64,000 nucleotides of DNA from assembly GCF_000711985.1 (NCBI RefSeq), contig NZ_JONU01000014.1, forward strand, positions 62,001-126,000. Reading direction: 5' to 3'. The notes under the pieces were generated by a model. It worked only from the letters and a program-made list of their open reading frames with translations, did not search any database and was not told the origin of the DNA. Both the position numbers and the translations under genes were made by a program. This stretch comes from Rheinheimera texasensis DSM 17496. GTDB lineage: Bacteria > Pseudomonadota > Gammaproteobacteria > Enterobacterales > Alteromonadaceae. Positions 34,456 through 41,443 of this stretch are shown here, one piece after another (the stretch's first letter is position 1; each line of letters begins with the position of its first letter).

Positions 34456-35178
34456 TCAGAAAGGCGGTGAACTGACTTGCTGACAAGGTGGCGGGTGCTT
34501 GGTTTTTACCTGTTGCCAGGCTTGCCGCAGTTTCTCCAGCAACTGCGGGTTGGTGGCAGGATGGGCGGCGAGATACAGATATTTTTCCAAAGCGTGCGCC
34601 GTAAATACCCGACGCAACTGTGCACCCTGATCCGGCAATTGCTGTACATAAATATCAGACACTAACATCAAATCAATTCGGCCCAGATCCAGCATTTGTA
34701 GCAGCTGATGATTGTGCCCAACCACCACCAGATTGCGGCTTTCGCGAAAGCCCTGCTCGCGTAAAAAACGATAGTTCGCCTGACCGTTTTCTACACCAAC
34801 TACATATTTCAGCGCGCTGTTTAAGTCAGCTGCCTGAACTTCTGGCCTGTGACTACTGGCATAAAACGAAATGCGCATCGGGCACAATGGCGCTATCCAG
34901 GCGAACTGGCTTTCGCGCTCTTCGGTGCGTAACAAAGAAAAAATCAGTGTATCCGGGGTGGAACTGGCGGTTTTAACGGCGCGGGCCCAGGGCATCACGT
35001 CAATCTGATACGGCAGTTGGGCAGCCGACATAATCTGCCGGACTATGTCGACGGACCAGCCGTGGACGGTCGAATCCTGCAGCTGCTGATAAGGTGGAAA
35101 GACTTCTGTCACCAGTTGTACCGGTGCTGCTGTGCTGTGATGCAACCAGCATCCTAAGAGAAAAATTTGCCAGCGCAT
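34456..35178 (-). CDS. Periplasmic solute-binding-like protein (SBP_bac_3 family)
   Basis: A 240-residue secreted protein: signal peptide MRWQIFLLGCWLHHSTA followed by APVQLVTEVFPPYQ, the family-3 binding-protein opening, and VGVENGQANYRFL and RIDLMLVSDIYVQQLP further on. There is no adjacent permease or ATPase. In this region such orphan binding proteins probably act as sensors or are enzyme-less homologues rather than transporter subunits. The Shine-Dalgarno is weak (GGAAG 9 bases upstream). The C-terminus is Pro/Gln-rich. Confidence 0.82.
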   Translation of the reverse strand: MRWQIFLLGCWLHHSTAAPVQLVTEVFPPYQQLQDSTVHGWSVDIVRQIMSAAQLPYQIDVMPWARAVKTASSTPDTLIFSLLRTEERESQFAWIAPLCPMRISFYASSHRPEVQAADLNSALKYVVGVENGQANYRFLREQGFRESRNLVVVGHNHQLLQMLDLGRIDLMLVSDIYVQQLPDQGAQLRRVFTAHALEKYLYLAAHPATNPQLLEKLRQAWQQVKTKHPPPCQQVSSPPF

Positions 35179-35331
35179 GCGTTAGTTCTTCCGCCAATCT
35201 GAATTTTTTTAGCATAGGTGTCGATGAGCTGCGACGCCAGCTGACTGGCGGCTGTACCGGTTTCTCTGCTGACGGCTAACTGGAATTTCGTTATTATGGT
35301 TGCGTTTTTGTTAATTTCAGGTGTTTATGGC

Positions 35332-36927
35332 ATGCGGAAATGGCTGTTGATATTGGTCTTGCCGGGGATGGCGATACTGTTTTGGCCTGATGAGCTACAA
35401 CAACCTTCTGCGCAACCGGCAACTGCAGGCCAGCTGTCACCCATGGCAGAGCAGGCGACAACCAGGGGCACAACGCCGACTGCAAAAAGCGCTGCGGTAT
35501 CTGCCTCAGCGGCTGTCGCGACAAGCTGCCCGGCGCCAACACAGCTGGCGGCGCAATTTGCGACACTGCGTGCCACCCGCCAACACCAGAGTGAGGCACT
35601 AAAACGCCTGATGCAGGAAGCACAGCTGCGGCCAGAGTTGCAGCTGCAATATTTACGCGAACTCGGCGGCGATATCGCGGTGCTGCGGCCTGTGGGCCGG
35701 CAAATTCAGGACGGTTTGGTGCTGCTAATGCAAAAGCGCCAGCAGTTGATCAGAATCGCCATCAGTGATTTAGCGCAGGTCAAACGGGCTACTGAGCAAC
35801 AAGATTACCGGGCGCTGCAAGACTGGTTGCAGCAGTATCCGCAACCAGCGGACATTGCCAAGCTTGGCTTTTTGGAATTCACCCTGCTGCAAGTCATTCT
35901 GCAATTGGACCCAGAGCTGCAGCCGGTCCAGTTACAACAACTGCTCGACAGCGGTTTCAAGGCCGGTTTTATCGATTTATTGCTGGTCAGCCGGCTTGGT
36001 CGCGACCTGCAAATCGTCGATATGTTGCAGCAATCTTATGGCGGCGAGCTGGCCATCAGCTGGCTGGAAAACTATCGACCAATGAATCTGACGCTGCTGG
36101 CGGCACAGCGCGCCGACACCACTTTGTTTGATTATTGGCTGGCGCAGGGTGTGCCCGCCGGATTCGGCCCGCTGGATGACAATGCGTTTGATTTGCTGCC
36201 GCTGCCGGCCAGTCAGGAGCAGCTGCAACAGCAACTGCCTTTAGTGCGCACTTTGCTCCGTCTGCAACTGGCGCCAGTATCGGCCGAGCGGCAATGGTTC
36301 TGGTTACAGCAGCTGCCAGAGGCTGAAGCAACACAACTTCGGACCTTGTTACAGCATGAGCCGGTCGGTGCAGATCCGCTTGGGACTACTGCAAGTGCCA
36401 CCGTCAGTCGCAAGTTAAGGCAGACCAGCCAGCAAATCAGTCAGACGCTGACGCAACTGTGGCAGTGTCAGGCGCCAAGCCAGTTACCGGCAATGCTCAC
36501 TGCACAAGAGCCGGAGAGCTCGCTGCAACGGCTGCTGCAGAGCAGCGAAAAGTTGCTCAGCAAAGTCAGCACAGACCCGGACCATGTGGCTCAGACCCGA
36601 AAGTTTGAGCAGACTGCCGGGCAGATGGAGCAGTATATCCGTCAGGCAAACTGGCAGGAGCTGGATGTTTTTATGCAAACACAGGTTAAAGACCAGAAAA
36701 GCTACTTTTTCAACAACCGCAGCTTTGCTCAGGAATATATGCTGCACCAGATGCTGCAGCTGGAGGCACCTGCAAGCGAAATAGTCAAAAGGCTCCAATT
36801 CTTTGGCAAAAGATTACCGCTTAGCGTGATCACTTTTATTCAGCTCAGTCCGGATCCGGAGCTTATACCTGCGCTACAGAAAGCCGGATATCGCATCCCT
36901 CCAAAGCGTACCGCAACCAAAAGCTAA
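35332..36927 (+). CDS. Uncharacterised secreted helical-repeat protein
   Basis: A 531-residue protein of unknown function. The N-terminus MRKWLLILVLPGMAILFWPDE is a signal anchor, followed by ~40 residues of Ala/Thr/Gln linker. The remainder is almost wholly helical with many Gln and Leu. Segments such as LDSGFKAGFIDLLLVSRLGRD and LLAAQRADTTLFDYWLAQGV resemble degenerate ankyrin or other alpha-solenoid repeats. The product is probably exported. The start is uncertain: ATGs at 35296 and 35332 both have poor ribosome sites, and the second is chosen because it begins the signal sequence. The stop overlaps by three bases the stop of the convergent gene. Confidence 0.7.
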   Translation: MRKWLLILVLPGMAILFWPDELQQPSAQPATAGQLSPMAEQATTRGTTPTAKSAAVSASAAVATSCPAPTQLAAQFATLRATRQHQSEALKRLMQEAQLRPELQLQYLRELGGDIAVLRPVGRQIQDGLVLLMQKRQQLIRIAISDLAQVKRATEQQDYRALQDWLQQYPQPADIAKLGFLEFTLLQVILQLDPELQPVQLQQLLDSGFKAGFIDLLLVSRLGRDLQIVDMLQQSYGGELAISWLENYRPMNLTLLAAQRADTTLFDYWLAQGVPAGFGPLDDNAFDLLPLPASQEQLQQQLPLVRTLLRLQLAPVSAERQWFWLQQLPEAEATQLRTLLQHEPVGADPLGTTASATVSRKLRQTSQQISQTLTQLWQCQAPSQLPAMLTAQEPESSLQRLLQSSEKLLSKVSTDPDHVAQTRKFEQTAGQMEQYIRQANWQELDVFMQTQVKDQKSYFFNNRSFAQEYMLHQMLQLEAPASEIVKRLQFFGKRLPLSVITFIQLSPDPELIPALQKAGYRIPPKRTATKS

Positions 36928-37757
36928 GGTTTAACCAGCATCTGTTGCCAGTCGCGCAGCACCCGTTGGCGCTCGGCTTCGGCAAAACTTTGCAGCATTA
37001 GTTGCTGATAATCTTTATTTGCGGCCAGGTGACGAATGCTGTCGTTGAGTAAAGCGACGATTTTTTCACCCTGTGGCGTGCGGGAACAGGCAAAATGGAC
37101 CGCGTTGTACGGCTCAGCTTCGGTGAGTGGCCAATAACGCAGCGCACTGCCGCTGCGTGCGGCAATTTTGGGATATTCCAGCATCAGGTCAACAAAACCT
37201 TTTTGCAGCATTGGCAGCATACTGCCGACAAATTCGCCGGCGGTGCTGCGGGTATAAATGGCGGCATGCCCCTGATACTGCTGTAAAACTGCATCCAGCC
37301 TGTCGCCATAACTGCGGTTCAGTTCAGTGCCGATCAGTGGCGGGCGTTTCAGTTGCAGCAGTTGCGTCAGACTGATTTTCCCGTCGGCATCCTGCAGCTG
37401 TTCCAGCTGGGTGTGCCAGCGCGATTGTGGTAGTGACACCAGCGTGATCGCGCTTTCCAGCATATAGGGTAAGGTGAACAGGTAATCGCGTTCGCGTGCC
37501 GCTGTTTTGCGCAGCCACGGAATACAGGCGTTTCCGGCGGTTTTGGTCCATTCGCGCGCGCGGTTTCGGCTGATATCGACCAGTGTGTAAGACGATGGGT
37601 ACTGTTGCAAAATGCGTAGTAGCATTTGCGCTTCAGCCGGCGGTGGTCCGGCTTTGGGTTGCAGACTGGCGAGTGTGTCAACCAGTTGCAGCGGTTCTGC
37701 CCGCAGCGCGTGAACCGGCAGCAGTAAACACAGGCAATAACAGCGCAACCAATGCAT
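36924..37757 (-). CDS. Periplasmic-binding-like protein (TIGR02285-like)
   Basis: A 277-residue secreted protein with signal peptide MHWLRCYCLCLLLPVHALRA and a two-lobed binding-protein fold suggested by YPSSYTLVDISRNRA, LTLPYMLESAITLVSLP and the late segment NDSIRHLAANKDYQQLM. It resembles the orphan ~270-residue binding-like proteins found in this group of bacteria; ligand unknown. It is downstream of a small membrane-protein gene by 45 bases on the same strand, so the pair is likely an operon. The stop codon overlaps that of the convergent gene at 36927. Confidence 0.78.
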   Translation of the reverse strand: MHWLRCYCLCLLLPVHALRAEPLQLVDTLASLQPKAGPPPAEAQMLLRILQQYPSSYTLVDISRNRAREWTKTAGNACIPWLRKTAARERDYLFTLPYMLESAITLVSLPQSRWHTQLEQLQDADGKISLTQLLQLKRPPLIGTELNRSYGDRLDAVLQQYQGHAAIYTRSTAGEFVGSMLPMLQKGFVDLMLEYPKIAARSGSALRYWPLTEAEPYNAVHFACSRTPQGEKIVALLNDSIRHLAANKDYQQLMLQSFAEAERQRVLRDWQQMLVKP

Positions 37758-37802
37758 TCAGGACCTCCGACAGAGCTCCGGCGTCCCGCCCAACCGGCCG
37801 CA

Positions 37803-38153
37803 TCAGTTCCGGGATTGATGCTGCTTTTTCAGTTTCACCAGCTGCTGAATACACAGCAAATAAGCGATGAGATATCCCAGATTCATGCCGCCAATTGCGC
37901 GTTCAGTAATAGGCCAGCCGTACACCTGTGTGCAAATCTTCACCAGCGCGGTCAGGATCACGGCAAACACTATTGTCAGCATAGTCTGGCTTTGTACGAA
38001 CTGCCCCAGATAGGCCAGGCCCAGACTCATCAATATGTACTGCAGGTGCAACGGATCCTGATACAGCGTGCCTTTCATCACACCGGTAAAAACCAAAGCA
38101 ACGAAATAGCTCAGCAGAAAAAAATAGCTTATATAGCGGGTTGCCTGCAGCAT
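37803..38153 (-). CDS. Small four-helix membrane protein
   Basis: A 116-residue integral membrane protein with four predicted helices (YISYFFLLSYFVALVFTGV, YILMSLGLAYLGQFV, MLTIVFAVILTALVKI, LGYLIAYLLCIQQLV) and a basic C-terminus. Family not recognised. GAGG lies 6 bases before the ATG. It probably forms a transcript with the binding-like protein gene that follows. Confidence 0.75.
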   Translation of the reverse strand: MLQATRYISYFFLLSYFVALVFTGVMKGTLYQDPLHLQYILMSLGLAYLGQFVQSQTMLTIVFAVILTALVKICTQVYGWPITERAIGGMNLGYLIAYLLCIQQLVKLKKQHQSRN

Positions 38154-38263
38154 GATGACCTCTTGGCGTGCAAAAGCTGCATTATGCCAAAATTTTGCCG
38201 GTTCGTCGGCTCTTCCCTGTTATCCAGTGATTCAACTAAGATGACTGCTGACAGGGAGGACTG

Positions 38264-38581
38264 ATGCAAACGCTGATCACTGTAATTTTTTTTCTGGCGG
38301 CGCTGGCGTTATTGCTGGCAACGGTATTAGCACCGGTGTACTTATTGAGCAAAAGCCTGCAGCAGCTGTACCCACAGTATTTCCCCTGGCCGGCCTGGCG
38401 TTGGACTGTCGTTTGTCTGCTGCTGGCACTGGGTTTTAGCGCCTGGCAGCAAAGCTTTGGTGATATCTGGCTGTTGACGCAAAGCTTGTTGATAGGCGCC
38501 CTCGGGTCTGCTTGTCTGTTATTGCCGGTGTCAGGGGTGTGGTGCTGGTGGCAATCACGGCGGTCAGCACCTGGTCTCTAG
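38264..38581 (+). CDS. Small membrane protein, three helices
   Basis: A 105-residue protein with a long N-terminal helix (LITVIFFLAALALLLATVLAPVYLL), a second (WTVVCLLLALGFSAW) and a third (LLIGALGSACLLLPVSGVWCWW), ending in a basic tail. GGGAGG is 5 bases before the ATG. The stop TAG is shared in antiparallel with the stop of the convergent HTH gene. Function unknown. Confidence 0.75.
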   Translation: MQTLITVIFFLAALALLLATVLAPVYLLSKSLQQLYPQYFPWPAWRWTVVCLLLALGFSAWQQSFGDIWLLTQSLLIGALGSACLLLPVSGVWCWWQSRRSAPGL

Positions 38582-38892
38582 CGAAGGAGCCACTGCGTCA
38601 GACCTGAACCGGCCACAATCCCGATGACAAATGCCAGACCGACCCAAATCCTGGTTTTCGAAGTATGCGCTGCCACAGCCTGGTCGGACGCCGGCTGATT
38701 TTGTTCCAGCAGCTGCTCACGGGAGATGGAGAACGCGGTCGCCAGCGCCTTACAGGTTTCCAACGACCCTAGCCCCTGCAATTCGACCCGCTGAACTGTG
38801 CGTAAGCTAATGGCGCAAATATCGGCCAGTTGCTGTTGGGTCCAGCCCCGCTCAGTTCGGAGTTGTTTGATTAATTGAGGATTGAGCTGCAT
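38578..38892 (-). CDS. Membrane-tethered XRE-family HTH protein
   Basis: A 104-residue protein. Residues 4-60 form a Cro/C1-type HTH (RTERGWTQQQLADICAISLRTVQRVE), and the C-terminus ends in a single membrane helix (IWVGLAFVIGIVAGSGLTQWLL). Such a regulator would bind DNA from the membrane. GAGG lies 6 bases before the ATG, and the gene starts 8 bases after its partner's stop, so they form one operon. The partner also has a C-terminal membrane helix, suggesting a regulator/cofactor pair. DNA targets are unknown, but the inverted repeats upstream of the operon are candidates for autoregulation. Confidence 0.85.
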   Translation of the reverse strand: MQLNPQLIKQLRTERGWTQQQLADICAISLRTVQRVELQGLGSLETCKALATAFSISREQLLEQNQPASDQAVAAHTSKTRIWVGLAFVIGIVAGSGLTQWLLR

Positions 38893-38900
38893 GGCCGGCC

Positions 38901-39311
38901 TCAGTGCTGAAAAAACACGGCAACTGCCATGCCAAATACAAAACCCGCGGCCATGCAACCTGCCAAAAACAACAGACCGCCTTTGCGTTTTTTCGGGTCT
39001 TTCACCATCAGCTGGCTGTAGTTAAATTCATCGCTGTCCACTAGCTCGTCACTGACATAAAGTTCTACCCCATAGTGGCCGGTCAGCAGAGCACCTGCGA
39101 TGCCTTTGGATTGCAAGCGGATTTCTGCAGGTTGTCCATCCAGAACAAACTGAAACTTGCTGCGAAATGAAGTCAGGTTGCGTTTTTTCTCCAGCAATTG
39201 GTCGTCGAGATACAGCCATTCGCGACCGCTGAACATACTGACTTCAAGGCGGATTTCATGGCCAGCATAATCAAACACACTGGCGACCCGGCTATTTGCG
39301 GTTGTTGTCAT
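38901..39311 (-). CDS. Uncharacterised protein with C-terminal membrane helix, partner of HTH gene
   Basis: A 136-residue protein. The first ~105 residues are a beta-rich soluble domain (YAGHEIRLEVSMFSGREWLY, LYVSDELVDSDEF), followed by a basic stretch KDPKKRKGG and a membrane helix LLFLAGCMAAGFVFGMAVAVF. This layout mirrors the HTH protein encoded 8 bases downstream. Family unknown. The ATG at 39311 has GGAA 8 bases upstream; a GTG two codons earlier is less likely. It could hold or sense for the HTH regulator (inference). Confidence 0.75.
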   Translation of the reverse strand: MTTTANSRVASVFDYAGHEIRLEVSMFSGREWLYLDDQLLEKKRNLTSFRSKFQFVLDGQPAEIRLQSKGIAGALLTGHYGVELYVSDELVDSDEFNYSQLMVKDPKKRKGGLLFLAGCMAAGFVFGMAVAVFFQH

Positions 39312-39403
39312 CTTCACAGTTCCTTTTGGTTAAACAGCACGACTGCTGTAGTTGCTGTTTTATATCCTGTCGACGGCGCCGGGCGTGACGACAGTGCTGC
39401 GCC

Positions 39404-39460
39404 ATGACGCCTTAGTGTCATGTAGTGGCAGGCTCTGTCGTATGACAGTGGCGTTGTCAT
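39404..39460. promoter_or_regulatory. Cluster of ATGAC/GTCAT inverted repeats between divergent genes
   Basis: CATGAC-N8-GTCATG at 39403-39422, CTGTCGTATGACAG at 39435-39448 and ATGACA-N7-TGTCAT at 39442-39460 share the half-site ATGAC/GTCAT. They lie between the divergent HTH operon (start 39311) and the M14 peptidase gene (start 39590) and may be binding sites of the HTH protein. Nothing else is recognised in this 278-base gap. Confidence 0.4.
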
Positions 39461-39589
39461 GTCGTTTAATATGCTGATTAATAACAAAAAACGTTAGGAT
39501 GCACCAGTGCTTGCGCAGCCGGCCTGTTTTCCGTTCAGGCTGCAATGTTATAGTACGGCTTTGCTTTTTCCTGTTTTGGAGCCACCGTA

Positions 39590-40552
39590 ATGACTGAATC
39601 TGTACAGCGTATTTATCCTATTGGCACTGTCGGCACCCCCTGGGGCGCTGCGGAAAAAGCGTTGTGGCTCAGTCAGCAACCGGTCAAACGCAGTTATCCG
39701 GCTGAAGTGGTCAGCCCGCTGCAGCAGATTCTGACAGCGCCAGCGCTGACAGAGTGTGCAGAGTTACAAAGCTACGGCACGCTCGATTACAGCCAGTATC
39801 AGCTTGGCGCTTATCCACTCTATGCCGTGAAAAGTCGTCAGTTTGATGCTGCCAAACCGCTCTTACTGGTCACCGGCGGTGTGCATGGTTATGAAACCAG
39901 CGGTGTACAGGGCGCACTGTTGTTTATCCGTGACCATTTCGCCCGTTACGCCAGCATCGCCAATGTGCTGGTACTGCCGTGCATCAGCCCCTGGGGCTAC
40001 GAAACCATCAACCGCTGGAACCCGGATGCAGTGGACCCGAACCGCTCTTTTGTCGCCGGTGGGCCATCGCAGGAAGCCAATGCCGTGCTGGCGCTGCTCA
40101 GTCAGTTCTCAACGCCTTTAGTACATATCGACTTACATGAAACCACTGATTCCGATAACAGCGAATTCCGCCCGGCCAAAGCAGCGCGCGACGGCACTGT
40201 GAACAACAACTGGAATATTCCGGATGGCTTTTATCTGGTCGGCGACACTGACAAGCCGCAGCCGGAGTTTCAGCGGGTGATGATCGAAGCTGTCAGTCAA
40301 GTCACTCACGTAGCGGAAGCGGACGACAATGGCTGCCTGATTGGCGAGCCGCTGCAGCAGTTTGGTGTAGTCAATTACGCGAAAAAGTCATTGGCGCTTT
40401 GTGGCGGCATGACCGACGCCCCTTATGTCACCACCACAGAAGTTTATCCGGACAGCCCGCGCGCGACACCAGAGCAGTGCAACCAGGCGCAGGTTGCGGT
40501 GATTTGCGCCGGCTTTGATTACGCCTTAGCGGCGGCAGGAGTCAGCGTATGA
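39590..40552 (+). CDS. M14-family metallocarboxypeptidase
   Basis: A 320-residue zinc carboxypeptidase-like protein. The zinc ligands are H and E of GGVHGYETSG and the His of HIDLHETTD. The catalytic Glu is likely in TTTEVYPD near residue 285, and DPNRSF matches the substrate-side Asn-Arg motif. No signal peptide is present, so it is cytoplasmic. GGAG is 9 bases before the ATG. The stop overlaps the next start (ATGA), so it is coupled to a FrnE-type oxidoreductase; the two may act on small peptides or thiol compounds together, but no specific pathway is evident. Confidence 0.9.
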   Translation: MTESVQRIYPIGTVGTPWGAAEKALWLSQQPVKRSYPAEVVSPLQQILTAPALTECAELQSYGTLDYSQYQLGAYPLYAVKSRQFDAAKPLLLVTGGVHGYETSGVQGALLFIRDHFARYASIANVLVLPCISPWGYETINRWNPDAVDPNRSFVAGGPSQEANAVLALLSQFSTPLVHIDLHETTDSDNSEFRPAKAARDGTVNNNWNIPDGFYLVGDTDKPQPEFQRVMIEAVSQVTHVAEADDNGCLIGEPLQQFGVVNYAKKSLALCGGMTDAPYVTTTEVYPDSPRATPEQCNQAQVAVICAGFDYALAAAGVSV

Positions 40553-41247
40553 CCTTGCTGCGCATTGATTTAGTATCTGATGTGGCTTGCCCCTGGTGCG
40601 CCATTGGTTATGCCCGCCTGCAACAAGTGCTGCAGAGTTTACAAGGCGCAATTGCGGTGGATTTGCACTGGCGTGCGTTTGAACTCAATCCCGATCCGGC
40701 ATTAAAGCCAGAGCCGATTTTGCCGGCGCTATGCCGCAAATATGGTGTGCCGGCGGCGCAAATGCAGCAATCTCAGCAAATGCTGATGCAATTGGCGGCT
40801 GGCCTTGGGCTGAATTTCACTGGCATGGAACAGCGGCTAACCTGCAATACCTTTGACGCACACCGGCTGCTGAAATGGGCGGCGGCTGCTTATCCGGCGG
40901 TATCAGCGCAAAGCCACTCTGCACAACAGGCCTCGGCCCAAACCCGGCTAAAGCTGGCGTTGTTTGAAGCTTATTTTGGCCGCGCCGAACAAGTCAGTGA
41001 ACCGCAGGTGCTGCTGCGCTGTGTCGAAGTGGCCGGGTTGGACACAGATTCTGCGGCGCAAGTGCTGGCCTCGACGCAGTTTGCCGATGACGTACGCGCT
41101 GAAGAGGCTGCTTATCAGCAGGCTGGTATCAGCTCAGTGCCGGCTTTTGTCATCAACCAGCGTTATCTCATTTCCGGTGCGCAGGAGCCGGCGCAATTGG
41201 CCGGGACACTGCGGCAAATTGCAGCCGAAATGAACGCTTCTGCCTGA
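40549..41247 (+). CDS. DsbA-family oxidoreductase, FrnE type
   Basis: A 232-residue cytoplasmic thioredoxin-fold protein. The N-terminal redox motif is DVACPWCAIG (C-P-W-C), the insertion is helical (Gln/Ala/Met-rich), and the cis-Pro loop is GISSVPAFVINQRYLISGAQ. FrnE-like proteins are dithiol/disulfide isomerases or oxidoreductases linked to polyketide and oxidative-stress functions. No signal peptide. It overlaps the M14 peptidase gene by 4 bases. No intrinsic terminator is obvious downstream, although repeated CAGCCGGC motifs occur at 41288-41325. Confidence 0.9.
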   Translation: MTLLRIDLVSDVACPWCAIGYARLQQVLQSLQGAIAVDLHWRAFELNPDPALKPEPILPALCRKYGVPAAQMQQSQQMLMQLAAGLGLNFTGMEQRLTCNTFDAHRLLKWAAAAYPAVSAQSHSAQQASAQTRLKLALFEAYFGRAEQVSEPQVLLRCVEVAGLDTDSAAQVLASTQFADDVRAEEAAYQQAGISSVPAFVINQRYLISGAQEPAQLAGTLRQIAAEMNASA

Positions 41248-41443
41248 ACAGCGCATTCTCGTTTTATGCCCACCTCAGTGTGATTTCACCGCAGCCGGCC
41301 TGCCATTGAGCGCAGCCGGCGGCATGGCTGAAAAAAATAAGTGACCTTACATTTATTTTTCATTATGTTAACTCTGCACAATAACCCTATTCAATGAAAG
41401 GTTGCTTCTGCAACCCTCTGACCCAGCATGGAATTTTGATTTT

